From NCBI RefSeq assembly GCF_963675165.1, contig NC_087385.1:5470412-5534411 (forward strand): a stretch of DNA of 64,000 nucleotides, given 5' to 3'. The position numbers were made by a program, and so were the translations under genes. Numbering within the stretch: position 1 is the first letter of the stretch; each line of letters begins with the position of its first letter. The notes beneath the pieces were generated by a model that saw only the letters and a program-made list of their open reading frames with translations, had not been told where the DNA came from and ran no database searches. Shown one piece after another: positions 1-21,323 of this stretch. Source of the DNA: Halichondria panicea (Eukaryota; Porifera; Demospongiae; Suberitida; Halichondriidae).

Positions 1-4
1 AGCC

Positions 5-376
5 ATGGCCCCCAAGCAAAGAATGAAGGTTGCTAGTGAAAAGCACAGCCAGAACATCCACGCCAGAGGGAACGTGCCCAAATCACTGGTATGTGAATTT
101 CGTAGGTGCTATATAAAATAAGTGTTTATTGTACACAATAGTTACTGGTGTCTAATATGCACACTTTAATGTGTACAGAAATCCCAGGAAGAGAAGAGCC
201 CGCTCGGTCCTTACCTCCTGGCCTTCTTCATCTTCATTGTGTGTGGATCAGGTTAGCTACCTACACTGTACCTGCTTCCTCATTGTTGTTGAAGCCCTAT
301 TATTTATTGTATTAACTGTCTCTATACTTCCTTTACAGCAATTTTCCAACTGCTTCAGAGCATTCTGATGTCATGA
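5..376 (+). CDS. SERP1: SERP1/RAMP4, stress-associated ER protein (Sec61-associated)
   Basis: Three exons (5-88, 179-251, 339-376) join in frame to a 64-residue protein, the usual size of the family. The N-terminal half is basic and hydrophilic, with MAPKQRMKVASEKHS followed by an RGNVPKSL segment matching the family signature. A single C-terminal hydrophobic helix covers about residues 40-58, so the protein is a tail-anchored ER membrane protein. RAMP4 proteins bind the Sec61 translocon and help stabilise newly made membrane proteins under ER stress. Introns are 90 and 87 bp with standard GT and AG ends. An ATTAAA at 392-397 is a possible polyadenylation signal. The ATG lies only four bases from the window edge, so the 5' UTR and promoter are not visible. 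The gene converges on DDOST, another ER component. Confidence 0.92.
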
Positions 377-985
377 CAAGAAACAAGAGTTATTAAAATA
401 CAAAGATTCCTGGACACGAATATAACTATTCATCATTGATAATTCCATGTACATGGCGATATTTTTATGTTTACGTTTTCTTTGGCTGGACATAAATATA
501 ATTAGATCTACACAGTACAGTAAATCCACATGTTGTTTTGTCTTACCATGACTACATGCTACAAGTTTAGTCTTGATGTGGCTGATATGAGACAATATTA
601 TAGAAGCTTTATTAATACGTCCTGGCTGAGGTTTGTTATATTAAAGCCATATTACCATCTCTAGGACAATGACAGTGACTCCATTATAATATGCAGTTGT
701 GTGTGAGGACATCACTCATCTAGATAAACACCTTTGTTCTAACGACGACCATTCCCCTAATTTCAGCAAAACACTGCCTATACTAGTAGACTAGACGACC
801 TCAGAGACGACCTTTCCCTAATTGTAGATATTTTTTGAAATTATTGTCCGGATATTTAGAACAAAAGTGAATGTAAAATTATTGTTAGAACAACAAAAAT
901 TGCCCAATAAAATTTATATCACTCAGCCATCAACACATTTTTAACAATGCACATCTATCAGTGCCCACAGGGCTATACACAATCA
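377..985. other. Intergenic region between convergent SERP1 and DDOST 3' ends
   Basis: This AT-rich stretch of about 600 bp holds no convincing coding exon; the short open frames in it resemble nothing I know. It should contain the 3' UTRs of SERP1 (+) and DDOST (-). An AATAAA on the + strand near 905 could serve a long SERP1 3' end. Confidence 0.6.
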
Positions 986-2317
986 TCAGTCTTTCTTGGT
1001 CTTTGCATTGTCCTTATAGTGAAGGAAGACAAGAGAGAATACGAAGAGCCCTATCATCATGGAGAAGGCACTTGCATAGTAGGGAAATGCGGACGGAATG
1101 AATCGCTCGTACTGAGTATGTTCAAATGGTCGTACAGACATTTGAGTTGTGCTGAAAAGATGAGTGTAGCCAATCCTATTGTATTCCACCTTGAACTGAA
1201 ACACACCATACACATCAGGCAGTTTAAAATCCACAAAGAACAGTTTCCCATTGGAAGTACGCTTCAGGTATGTACGCACAAATGGATCGATTCGAAAGAA
1301 TTCCATCTGGACATCATCTCCCTTGAAAGGCATCCATTCTCCGTCTCGAAGTTCTTCAATTTCAATCTCGTAGTGAACTTGATCCTCAACTGTGTACGCA
1401 GCAGGTGGCTTCGATTCACCAACAAGATGGTGCTTAACTTTTCCAACACGCAAAACACCTTTCTCCCGGAACACCCACTGAGTGATGGCTGCTGCCAACT
1501 GACGATTATTACTTTTGACAAATTCTTTCGAGCCCTGGGTTGCTTTTTGGACAGACACCGCAAACAGTTTGTTGCTGAAGAAATCAATTGAGCCAGAGAA
1601 AACCACACGAGCATTATTGCGAGCCTGAAGTCCAGCAATCAAGAGTGTACTCTTTCCTACAGCATGTGGGTACTCTTCTATCTGCTCATCAGGGAAATAC
1701 GAATAAGATGTTGTCGATCCAGTCATGACATTGAGCACGAGAGGGTTGTCTGGGTCTGCCACCATTCCTAAGCCACGATATAGACATGGGGTGGATGATT
1801 TTTTACCAACGATCAATGGAGCATCGATCAAGTTAGCATTATCTACGGCAATTAAAGTGTGTTCTCCTTCATCCTTTACATCATAGTTGAGATGGTCAAT
1901 CACAGAGGTGCCCCTTTCATCAAGTTCCAGGCCAAATTCCATACCGAGATCTCGAAGTATGTCCCCAACTTCAGAACTGGCTGCAATCATAACATTACCA
2001 TCGCCATTATCAACAAAATCCGTAATCGCATTCAGATCAATCGTGCCTCCAAATTCCTCAACAGATGGAGCGAAAATTATAACATTGTTGTAGAGATACT
2101 CTCCGTATTTTGATAATGCCAGGTTGGAGTCATCGGCCATCTTGAAGGTGAGTTGATATCCTCTTGCTTTTAGATCTCCAAAGAAGACAGAATGAGTATC
2201 TTTGATGGAAAGATTTTCCAATAAAACCAACGTCTTTTTCTTACTACTAGCAGCATCTAAAAAAGATAAGGACAGCAAAACAAGCCAGAGAGAGAGGAGA
2301 GCTTTTGAGACAGCCAT
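986..2317 (-). CDS. DDOST: DDOST/OST48, 48-kDa subunit of oligosaccharyltransferase
   Basis: A single uninterrupted reading frame gives 443 residues, against about 456 in human DDOST. I chose the ATG at 2317 because it is followed at once by a clear signal peptide ([18 protein letters not shown]) and then the mature start [13 protein letters not shown], typical of the family. The frame stays open upstream to an ATG at 2464, but that would bury the signal peptide. A luminal domain of about 390 residues is followed by one transmembrane helix near residues 410-432 and a short lysine-rich cytosolic tail ending KTKKD. OST48 is a non-catalytic but essential subunit that stabilises the STT3 catalytic subunit during N-glycosylation in the ER. 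The gene has no intron, in contrast to its intron-rich neighbours. It lies head-to-head with RPB1. Confidence 0.95.
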   Translation of the reverse strand: MAVSKALLSLWLVLLSLSFLDAASSKKKTLVLLENLSIKDTHSVFFGDLKARGYQLTFKMADDSNLALSKYGEYLYNNVIIFAPSVEEFGGTIDLNAITDFVDNGDGNVMIAASSEVGDILRDLGMEFGLELDERGTSVIDHLNYDVKDEGEHTLIAVDNANLIDAPLIVGKKSSTPCLYRGLGMVADPDNPLVLNVMTGSTTSYSYFPDEQIEEYPHAVGKSTLLIAGLQARNNARVVFSGSIDFFSNKLFAVSVQKATQGSKEFVKSNNRQLAAAITQWVFREKGVLRVGKVKHHLVGESKPPAAYTVEDQVHYEIEIEELRDGEWMPFKGDDVQMEFFRIDPFVRTYLKRTSNGKLFFVDFKLPDVYGVFQFKVEYNRIGYTHLFSTTQMSVRPFEHTQYERFIPSAFPYYASAFSMMIGLFVFSLVFLHYKDNAKTKKD

Positions 2318-2710
2318 TTTTTTCACAGCACATGCAAACCACACATTCTGCGCATGCTCACTATGAAGTCTATTCATGATCTGAGCATGCGCACAAAAGA
2401 TTGCTGACCTTGCAGCATCAAACACGTGTTCTTCTTCATTTCTTCCTAACAAGGCTTTCTCCACCCACCGATAGGAAATTACATCATACTTTTACAGGCT
2501 AGTATAAAAGGCACAGTTGCTTGCGCAGTACTTTCACAAGTTTCGTAGCTTGATCCTGAGAAATACGGTGAAAAAGTAATCTCAGATCAGCCTGAATATA
2601 CACCTACATTGAATCTAATCAGCTTCGCTTGAAGGAGAGACAGGCAACTAACACTGACTGGGCCGCTTGGGGGTTGATCATTGTTTCTACCACTCGTCAA
2701 CTTTGACAAA
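2318..2710. promoter_or_regulatory. Shared DDOST / POLR2A divergent promoter region
   Basis: The 393 bp between the two start codons must hold both promoters. On the DDOST side are two NRF-1-like sites arranged as an inverted repeat, TCTGCGCATGCTCA at 2347-2360 and its near reverse complement TGAGCATGCGCACA at 2382-2395. On the RPB1 side is a TATA-like TATAAAAG at 2503-2510. The start sites themselves are inferred. Confidence 0.55.
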
Positions 2711-11601
<8,891 letters not shown>

Positions 11602-11996
11602 ACTGATTGTAAACTGAGTTAATAACCGTGAAAAACTGGATAAAATAATTAATAATTTTGTAAGAGACTTGAATTTGTAACTCTGCATGAACTTCATTAA
11701 TTTTATTTATCATGTTTTGTTTGGTGCAAATTTAACTAACATAATACGTGCACATGTACAATGCATCCCTCTTTAAATGAATTATTATTCTGCAATTAAT
11801 CATATCAATTTTATATTATAGTGTATTTTTAACGTTCAACTCCAACATTAATAATATAATATACATAACATGGTCAAAAAAATTAACAGTAATGAGGTCA
11901 TAATATTGTATGCATGTATGACTAGCTTATAGATGTGAAAAGTCCTTAATGTCATTTCCATTTTCTTGGCTTAATGCATGCACATAGTTTTGACTT
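11602..11996. other. Intergenic region between convergent RPB1 and BIVM 3' ends
   Basis: A 395-bp AT-rich gap with no coding signal. It should contain both 3' UTRs. AATAAA-like sequence on the minus strand near 11700 could end BIVM transcripts. Confidence 0.55.
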
Positions 11997-14900
11997 CTAT
12001 TGGTGTAGATGACTGCCCTGCAATTGTGCCGCTGAATTCAAACCTTCTTCATGTGTTTGCATTTCAATAGTTTCTTGGACACTTCCATTCTCCGAGTCAT
12101 TCAGTGCTTTAAGCGTATCGTCCAGATCAACTCCATCAAAATAGTCAAAGTCAATACTACTACTGTCAGAGTCGTCCACCACCTCCTTGCGTTTCGTATA
12201 TGTGCCACTTCTGCTTTGATAGTCTGTCGTAAACGTTATAGTATCTTGAGAGCTTGCAACCACTTCGTCTAATTGTCCATTGCTTGAGTCAGAATCAGCA
12301 ACACTTGAAACTTTTATTTGAGGCTTCTCTTTTGTGATAGTCCATCTTCTTCTGATTGCTCCGCCAGTTGATAGGGCTGGTACCTCACTGTCACTCTCTG
12401 ATGATACATCTGCTGCATACGCTTGTGGTACTTGTAACATATTCTCTAGTGGCTCAGTAGGTAGGTCAGCTTCACTGCCACTATCCTGTTCAGAAGACTC
12501 ACTAAGTAAACTTGACCGTTGTTGCACTGATGGTTTGTTCTCTTTTGTGAAAGTCCCTCTTCTTCTGATTGCTCCGCCAGATAGGGCTGGTACCTCACTG
12601 TCACTCTCTGATGATACATCTGCTGCATACGCTTGTGGTACTTGTAACATATTCTCTAGTGGCTCAGTAGGTAGGTCAGCTTCACTGCCACTGTCCCGAT
12701 CAGAAGACTCACTGAGAAAACTTGACCGTTGTTGCACTGATGGTTTCTTCTCTTTGGTGAAGGTACCAGTTCTCTTGATAGTGGGGCTAACAGACATCTC
12801 TTCATGTTCTTGCTCCAGGGATTGCAATGGATCGCTTTGCTTTACATAAGTTCCCGATCTTATCCTTGCAATAGATTTTTCCGTAGTCGTGGCAACGCTT
12901 GAAGTGTTTGTTTGTGAGTTCTGTACGTGTATCTGTGGAATGGTACTCTGGTGTGTTGTCATATACATGTAATCAGAAGACATTTGTAAGTCATCTTCTA
13001 TGTCCATTACTTCGAGGTTTGCAATCGCAGAGTCCACTGCTTCGAGAGCTTCACCACTCCCATACGGTGCATCAACACCTTCGATAACAACGTCATCTTC
13101 TCGTGTAGAGAGGGGAAAGTCGGAATCAGAACTATCGAGGTTTTCTATTTCACTTGATGATTGCTGAAGTTCTTGTGGCTCTGGCAAAACTACAGGACCA
13201 GTAGTGACATACGCAACCTCTTCTTGTTTCTTGAAGGCCATGATGCAGTGTAGATTTCCGCCGAGACGTTTCGTTTTCTTCAATTGTATCCCCCTCTCAG
13301 TATGTCTGATATTGAAGAACTCGGGCCTTTTAGTGTTCAAGTCAGTCGCGATGTCTGTCCACCTACACAGAGAGTTGTAGTAAAAATACAGTTTTTGCAG
13401 GAATTGATGTATTTTGACCAGCACTTAGCTCTAAACACAGTGTAGTAATTTATGTTTGGCCATATCCAAAGATAGGCCCATAGTTATAGCCGCCCCTATA
13501 TATATACATACAGTGTCCATGTCATAGAGATTGAGGGCACTCACAATTTGCAGTGAATAGAGTACTGTTTCCGACTAGGCTCTCCAACCAGTATCCAAGT
13601 GTCTACATCATCCACTCCCATGTCAACTCTACAGATCAAAAGACAAGCACATGACACAATGCACTGCGTACATGCAAAACATGAACAACTTACTGATAGG
13701 CCTCAGACGGTGATCTGGGCACCTCTTCGAAACCAATTGGGCAGAAGTAGTGGTTGAGGCAGTGGTAAACAAATGCCATTGAGGGATCTCTCAGCCCCTC
13801 TTTCAGTTTCTCCAAGGCTTGCTCTGGCTTCAACCCAAAAGTTTTCCCTTTGCCTACTGGCTTGTAGAAGTAGTAAGCCTGACCACTGACTCCATAGTGA
13901 CAGCACAAATGCTTGAACCACCTGAGAACAAGGGAAAACACAGTGAATCTTTACAATGTCTGTACATGGGTTAATTAAGTAAGTCTCAAGTTACCTCATA
14001 CAAGTGGCATTTCCTGTGAATGGTCCGAACCTAATCTCTCCAAAAGGTGGCTTGAATCCAAGCAGTGTGAGAGCCTCCTCTTGTGTGATGGGACGATGAC
14101 TGCACATTAAATTAATGTATATTTGAGGTGATGTTACAGAGAAGATAAGTTGCTATGGTACTGCCTACACTGAGTGTACATAAACAGTATGCACCACCCA
14201 TCACACACAGACAGACTGGTCACACCTGCCATTGCCCAGGGTGGAGTACAGATAATTCCAGCAAGACACAACAGAGGAGATCCCACACGACTTGCTGTAC
14301 TGAGGCCGACACATACAGTACCTGTAGAGTGGGAAGTGAGAATGAGAGGCTATGTGATAATACATGTCACCGATTAGGCCGGCTTGGGAGAACAATTACC
14401 ATAATTATGACATAGTTGAGATGCATGAGATTCTGAACAATTACACAATAGATATCTAAATTCTCAGACTTATCTGTAGTGAGCCTTTGGTATGCTATAC
14501 ACTTGGGACTGGATAAGCATTACGTCGTGTACATTAGGGAATTGCTCAACGAGGATGTAAGTTTAAAAATGCAAATGCAAGTTGATGCATACATACATCT
14601 ATATGTTGAACATGCTAGCTCAACAAGACACCTCCTTTGAGCTCTTTTGAGGTCAAAGCTCTACCATTTATTCTGTGCATGCTTGTACCCTGTACTCACC
14701 ATCGTTTCAAGTCCAGTACTTTCCTCTGTTCCATATCTGCAGGGGTGAGGGCTAACCTAAACTCTGGTTGAGAGTCAACATCAGATGGATCCACTGTGGT
14801 GACCCTAGCAGTGGTTAGTGGCCTTCTTGGCGTCACCTGTGTACGTGTGGAGAGGACATGGACACAATAAACCATGCACCTGTGCACATGTATTTATGTA

Positions 14901-15606
14901 ATATCCTTTGTATAGTGCTCTTAGGTAGTAATATTTGTGGAATATAGCTACATGTATCATAGGTGGGAAATTAACAAACACCACCACTCACATATTTGTT
15001 GTCTACTGTGTCTTTCCATTTCTCTCTCTCAGTTTCATGCCTTGGTGAGGCATATCTGCTGGCCTGTGGAACGGGCTCTCTTGTCTTGCCTGCACTCAGC
15101 CCTGCACTCTTGACCCTCCCTGGAGATCGTAGTATAGGTGAGGACTCCACGGAAGACGACTGGACTCGTCGAGGTGAGCTTACAGAGAACAGCGGCTGCT
15201 TTATTGCTGGAGAGTGCTTGGAACTTCTTGGAGAGCTACCTTGTGGCTTGCCTGAGGCCGAGGGTGAAGAGAACGGACGTGGACTTGTTTTGCTACTGCT
15301 AACTGTGCTTGCCAACGGGGTACTCCTTGATTTTAGTGGTGAGCGTGATTTGGTGGTTGGTTTTCGGTCCTGAGAGTCTGATGCAGATCGTAATGGTGTG
15401 GACTCTTTCTTTGCTTTTTCAGCAGCTCTTTGCTTCTCCCTCTCTTGGAGAAATTTGGGTAATTTGGGTTTGGATTTCAAAGTGGATGAAGAGAAGTCAA
15501 CTTCCCAAGCCAATACTGCAGAGTCATCATCTTCTTGAGGTGCTTCATTGACCTGATCTTGATCTGTAGATTGGTTCCAATCAATAGTAAACACTGTAGA
15601 CGCCAT
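11997..15606 (-). CDS. BIVM: BIVM homologue (basic, immunoglobulin-like variable motif-containing protein) with long terminal extensions
   Basis: Seven exons on the minus strand (15606-14992, 14836-14700, 14321-14226, 14099-13995, 13921-13694, 13628-13545, 13362-11997) join to 876 residues; human BIVM is about 503. The conserved core, about residues 242-463, carries [89 protein letters not shown] and GNLHCIMAF, all close to the vertebrate protein. The Cys, His and Trp pattern recalls a papain-like fold, but no activity is established for the family as far as I recall. The 205-residue first exon is Ser/Pro/Lys-rich and probably disordered. The roughly 410-residue C-terminal tail is acidic and Ser-rich and includes a near-identical tandem duplication. 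The start at 15606 (MASTVF) was preferred to an upstream in-frame ATG at 15636. The gene shares its promoter with PPP2R3. Confidence 0.88.
12345..12770 (-). repeat. Tandem duplication of about 213 bp within BIVM last exon
   Basis: Two adjacent copies, about 12345-12557 and 12558-12770, are almost identical at the DNA level, including synonymous positions. They differ by a 3-bp indel and a few substitutions and preserve frame. Each encodes about 71 residues, with [33 protein letters not shown] and [18 protein letters not shown]. The RxGTFTK/GTYTK motif recurs at least twice more in the same exon, so these two copies are the youngest members of an older series. Confidence 0.9.
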
Positions 15607-15837
15607 TGTATTGGTGTGGAGAAACTCAATAAGCAATCAGAGAAGGTTTCCTTTTACCCTAACTAAAGCCTACCACAATGTTTACATTGTAAGTAACCCC
15701 GCCCACCTTGTATTTGAACATCCAATCATGTACCACGGTGGCTTTTATAAAACACAAGCTTGTAATTTAATAATTGTACAAGAATATTCGATTGTGTTGA
15801 CAAAGAAACTTTGATTCTTCTACTCAAGGCAGTAAAG
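15607..15837. promoter_or_regulatory. Shared BIVM / PPP2R3 divergent promoter region
   Basis: Only 231 bp separate the two start codons. The stretch contains a GC-box-like CCCCGCCCA at 15697-15705, a CCAAT at 15722-15726 and a TATAAAA at 15746-15752, in an order that suits the PPP2R3 direction. Transcription start sites are inferred. Confidence 0.5.
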
Positions 15838-16577
15838 ATGGCGTGTGTTGAGACCTCTATTCTAGTTCCAGACTCAAGAAAGAAAGTCGATGAATTGTTC
15901 TTGTTTTGGCTGTCTGAGCCGTCTACACAAGAAATGCTGAGGAAAGAACTAGCAAAACTTCGTGGAGTCTCACAAAATGAGCTGAACATTGACTACCTGG
16001 ACCTGTCCATCCCTACCAGCAGCTTTACCAGTACATTAAGACCGTCCAGCCCCAACCTGAGAGCTCCCTCTCCACCTCCTGGTCTGTCAAGATCACCCAA
16101 GAGTCCACGAGGTAGAAGCAGATCTCCAAAAAAGGGACACAGGTCCCCAAAAAATCAAGAACATGGTCTCAGCAAGAGTGTACGAGCTCAAGATATGCAA
16201 AAAGTGTATGAGGAGAATGTAGATGAAGTCGACTTTGCTATACAATCCAACGGCTCCGAAAACGAAAGCAATTTAATCAGCAAGCCTGCAGCTATTGATG
16301 TCAAGCGTCGTGGTCGAAGTCGCAGTCCCAAGCCAGCAGACCTACCCAAGGCGCCCGCTCACCATCAAGTGATTCCGCAGTTCTATTTTCCCCACGGGAA
16401 GCCCAACGCTGAAGAAAATGTGGAAGAGTGTCTTCAAAAGGCAGAGAAGATATTTGCGGAACAACTAAATGGAGAACTGGGGCAGAGCCACTTTGAGGAT
16501 GTCTCTAAGGTGAATTAATTTCTATACACCATCATGTGGTAGGACACCTGCTAAAATTCTTTTTGTGTGCACTAATC

Positions 16578-16614
<37 letters not shown>

Positions 16615-16615
16615 G

Positions 16616-16705
<90 letters not shown>

Positions 16706-19700
16706 TCCAGGTGCCAAGCCTGCAACTGTGTGGTTTTTACTGGAGTGTGCATGTGTAGTTTGTACTATCCCTGTGGTTTAGGTGTACCCCAAATCACTTG
16801 CTTAGGTAAGCAATTTTGTGGGGATTTTCTTAGGTGTAGCTGATAAGGTTTCTCAGACATTGTCTTTTACAGTGGTACATGGTTTTACAGTGGTACATGC
16901 ATTGCTAGGCAATTTTTGTAGCTTGCTAACTCATCAAGTGTGTTTGTCTGGCACGTCTTTAGAGTGGTACTTATAGTCTTGGGGCTTGTAGTCTTGGAAG
17001 CTGTTCACCCAGACATGTTACATACAGGGTTTGTGCTTGTGTACACTAAACCAATGTCCCGTGAGGCCCCAGGTCACTTTCCCAGCATAGTTTGCATAGT
17101 TACGCCTCTTATTAGTTTAGCAGTGCAAGCATCTGTTCCGTAAATGGCTTGACTGTAATGAAGTGTAGCATCACCAAATACTTCACATTCTACTTGCACG
17201 TTTGGACCACTGGGTATGACTAGGTGGCGTGTAGCAGGTGGTCTAACCTGCTGTCCTGTTTGGAATTTTCTTCATTCTTGACACCCAGTCACCTTAACCT
17301 ACTCTGAGGACGGAAAATATCCACCAACGATTTAATAGCATTTTACAGCTCTCATATCACATTGCAAATTATGTGTATGTCCATGTACACGTACATACGG
17401 GTTTGTATTACCCAGTGATGGTTGACTATCGTGTTTTTCCATGCAGGTACTCGGTGTTCCTCTGTATTGGAAGGCGCCTCTGTTCGTTGCCAGCCTGGGT
17501 AAAGCCAAAGACAGAACCACAGTGACCTTCCCAATGCTGCAGAAGATGTGGAGAAGGTGTGTTGCAATTGAGCTCACTGTGTTTACATCAGTAGTCTGTG
17601 GAAGTTGTTGTGCTACATGTACATGATTGGTCAAGGCACAGGTGTGTGTATTAAGAATTAGCTAGTGTGATCCAAAGTTAGTGTGATCCAAGTCTGCAAT
17701 TTATGAACATGGTCAAATCAAGTGTCCCCTGGCTCTGTAAGCCTTAACATGACACTGAAGGGTATACACTACTGTACATTGCAGGCCTGAGTGTGATGTA
17801 GTAATGTAAGTAGTAATGACCAAGACTACCACAGGATGTTTGGATAGCAGCCCATGATGTGATTATAGGTGGGTGGATGTTTAGGTTTCGACTTGTATAT
17901 AGCCAATTGCATTGTCTAGCAATAATGTTTGTTTTGTGAACTTGGACCAAGGTTGCCTAACCTTGCCCCCCAGACCCTCCACCCTATAGCTTAGACTCTT
18001 ATACTTGGCTGTGTTTATATGCCCATTGTTTAACGACAGCTCCAGTAGTCTTAGAGCATAATAATAATGTTTTTACAGTAGCTACAGTTTCTGTTCTCAA
18101 TGCTACACCCTATAGCTTTGATGGAGCTAGCTGTTGGCATAGGAAAAGTAGTAACATTTGTTCCCATGGATAGCTCAGAATACTAGTATACATGTACTTC
18201 GTTACATGTATATGTACTTTGAAACCTTGAGGTGTGATGCATACTCAAAGAGCCTGGGTAATCCGAACAGTGCCACTCCCTGAGATGTGTGCATTTGAAT
18301 CACACCGTCACTAATTGAAGGTCTGCACGAGTATGTATGCAGTGGGTATGTACGTGCATGTATACAGAAAAAGTTGTTTACTGCAATAGAAGCCTCTGCT
18401 GAAACACTACTGTTAGCTAGGAGTAATGTGTTTACAAGCACGCTAAAGTATTTGTGTTGCTAATAGAATCTGTACAACTGTCTTTCGGTGCTAGTTGAGA
18501 GTTCAACTCCATATGCTGTCTCCATCTGTATTGTGTGTACTCTCTTCCTGGGTTGTTTTGGTGATGCGTGCATTCCTCCAATTTCTGGTTATTCATAACA
18601 ACCAGACTGTCTATACACCTTGTTGTCCCTGCTGAATCTCGACAGTATTCATAGTCCCATCCATCCATCCACCCCATTCTAGCACTTACCCTGGTTTTAG
18701 TAAACACATTAATGTCTGTGTACTCCCTCCAGAGTGACCAGTCACTGTCACGATGACGCTTCTCGCTTTGTGAAACTCCTGGCCACTAACGGGCAAAGCT
18801 ACCTCACTGAAGACGACTTTGTCCCACTTATTCAGGTATGCTATATAATTATATAGAATGTATTGTGTGTGTGCTCTGTGATTGCAGCATGCTATATATA
18901 TATATACATAGTGGGGATATTTCTAATTAGTTGAGTCAGGCTTCCTCTGTCACTGACCGGCAGGCCCTGAGGTGCAGTAATTGAGTAATTAAATCTTTTC
19001 CACCACTGGCTTCATTGATGTGACCACCTGGATATTGCTATGCTAGGAATTCACATAGTTTTCATTGTTTTATCACTCAGTTTTTAAATTTCCGTGGGAC
19101 TAGAGAACATGATAGTAGTAGTTGCTTATTGACAAACGACTTGTGTTGCAAAATAAATAAATATGGTCATACAGTATACTACACAGTGCATATTTTGAAT
19201 GGCTTTCATTGGTTGTCCCCTCTCCACAGGACCTGGTCAACGCTCACCCTGGCCTGGCCTTCCTCAACTCAGCTCCTGAGTTTCATGAGAGATATGTGGA
19301 AACTGTAAGTCCTGGTGTACCCTACTTCCCCTTAGGTCACCCCATAATTGCACCCCAGGCCATTATAATAATTGTTTATTAACTACCAATGGCAGCACTG
19401 ACCTCACACACTGGAATGTTGTGTTCACAGGTGATTGGGAGAATCTTCTATGAGGTGGACAAGAACTGGAATGGCCGTATCACTGCTAGTGAATTAAGGA
19501 GGAGTAACTTTCTCCAGACCCTCGCCTCATTGGAGAAAGAGAACGACATCAACAGAGTTATAGATTATTTCTCATACGAGCATTTCTACGTGATATACTG
19601 CAAGTTTTGGGAGCTAGATACAGACCATGATTTGGAGATCAATGCTCAGGACTTGGCCAGACATGCTGATCATGCTCTCCCTTCTCGAATCATCAATAGG

Positions 19701-21141
19701 GTACTCTCTGGAGTTGTTACAAGGTAATCACATTTGAGTGCTTTATGTTTAGACATAGTAGTGGTGCTTTCGATGAGGCAATATTGTGTAAGGCAACTTG
19801 TTGTGTTGTTCTAAGTCTTGTGATGTTGTGTTTGTTACGGCTTTGTTGCTACTAGATAAGCAACAGCAGATGGTGTTTTGTTTGTATTTATGTAGTCAAT
19901 GTATTGCTGACAGAAATCGGAAGGGCTCTCAACAGGAGAACCAGAGTGCTGAGGCCAAAATGGAGTACAAGGACTTTGTGTGGTTCCTGCTGGCAGAGGA
20001 AAACAAAACATCTCCTCGAAGGTCAGTGCATGAGCTAATTGGTTTGCAAACAACTGGTGCTCGCTCATACAATGTACAATGTAGCAACATCCGACCGTTA
20101 CGTGTACTGCGTACTTACATGCCTCAGTACCAGCCTACACAATAGTCGAACAATTTCTAGAGTTCAATCACTTGTCATTGTATGGCTAGCCAGCCATATG
20201 TTGGGCATTCTAACAACGTACATGTAGAGGAGCCTATGCGATACAGCCTAACAAATGTGATGTATTCTACAGCATAGAGTATTGGTTCCGAGTGCTGGAC
20301 ATTGATGGAGATGGTGTGCTGTCCCTGTTTGAGCTCGTCTACTTCTATGAGGAGATTCTCCAGCGACTACAGGAACTCAACATTGACTGTCTCTCTGTGG
20401 AGAACACTGTTTGTCAGATCCTCGATATGATCAACCCCAAGGAAATAGGTGAGACTTCAATGTTAACATGTCTACACACAGAACTTCATTAAGAGGGGGC
20501 TGATGATTTCTACAGTGGTTGCACTCATATACCAACAATACACACAATGTTTTAACATCGATGACAAGTAGTTTGTTTTGCTTAATTAGTACATGTATTT
20601 TGTTACATTTTTCTTCCAAATAAGACAATATTTTCTCCCTATGTTATTTAGGCAAGATCACTCTACGTGACCTCAAATCGAGCAAGATGACTCCAGTGTT
20701 CTTCAATACTTTTGTCAATGTTGAGAAGTACCTTGAGTTTGAGCAGCGAGACCCAGTGGCAGCTGCCAGGGAGACTGACAGCGGAGAGGCCACAGGGGAG
20801 AGCGAGTGGGACCGCTATGCTGCAGAGCAGTATGAGCTACTCATACAGGAAGACTCCTACGACCAAGAAGAGTGAGTCCATTAGCAGGGGTAGCTTTATG
20901 GCTAGGAAAATTAGTGTACATGTACATCGTCATGTGTCATCATCGGGTCAGTGTGTATCGCATTGGATTAGCTAATATTTTTCTTTGTTGCTATTACTCA
21001 ATAGCTAGAAGAATGTGACTATATTTCGTACTTAAAGTTGACTGTTTGTTTTTCCATCGCTATAGTTTTGAAGAAACTAATGAGGACACTAACAGCAGTG
21101 TTGATGAAGAGGAGCAGGAGATACTCAACCTCTTAAGATGA
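15838..21141 (+). CDS. PPP2R3A: PP2A regulatory subunit B'' (PR72/PR130-like)
   Basis: Nine exons (15838-16509, 17447-17556, 18733-18835, 19230-19304, 19431-19723, 19896-20021, 20273-20448, 20652-20871, 21066-21141) give 616 residues. The first exon codes a Ser/Pro/Arg-rich region with [15 protein letters not shown]-type motifs, then the B'' signature [11 protein letters not shown] near residue 182. The B'' core follows, with calcium-binding EF-hand segments [28 protein letters not shown] and [14 protein letters not shown], the last a canonical DxDxDG loop. [24 protein letters not shown] matches vertebrate PR72 almost residue for residue. B'' subunits direct the PP2A core dimer to substrates and make it calcium-responsive. 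The ATG at 15838 is the first in frame; the frame is open upstream but has no ATG there. Whether it is co-orthologous to PPP2R3A and PPP2R3B cannot be decided here. An AATAAA lies at 21419-21424. Confidence 0.93.
16580..16701. repeat. Imperfect (GT)n microsatellite in PPP2R3 intron 1
   Basis: About 120 bp of GT dinucleotides with two GTGC interruptions near the 5' end. The rest of intron 1 (16702-17446) shows no coding signal, only short GT/TA-rich stretches. Confidence 0.95.
17557..18732 (+). other. PPP2R3 intron 2 (1.18 kb)
   Basis: Noncoding sequence with no recognisable gene, RNA or element. A short TACATGTA-rich patch lies near 18185-18215. Short open frames in it resemble nothing. Confidence 0.6.
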
Positions 21142-21323
21142 ACTCACTTTCTTCCCTTAATTGCTCAAACTAACTCTCATTTCACTCTCATGCAATAATT
21201 CTTGACTCATGCAATAATTCTTGTTTTTTTCACCATGCAATTTCTTGTATGATACTGTTACTGTATTTAGATGGTCAACTTGGGGTAACCCACTACTTTG
21301 CATGATAGCCCTAATAATCATTA

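Noticed and set aside
947-1591. 214-residue plus-strand frame opposite DDOST
   Set aside because: Antisense to a certain coding exon, with no domain and no sign of its own splice or start context.
2318-2464. DDOST start at 2464 (492 residues)
   Set aside because: It would place 49 residues before the signal peptide. The start at 2317 gives a normal N-terminus and length, although the upstream frame is open.
15811-15837. Earlier start for PPP2R3 at 15811
   Set aside because: The codon there is TTG. The first ATG in frame is 15838.
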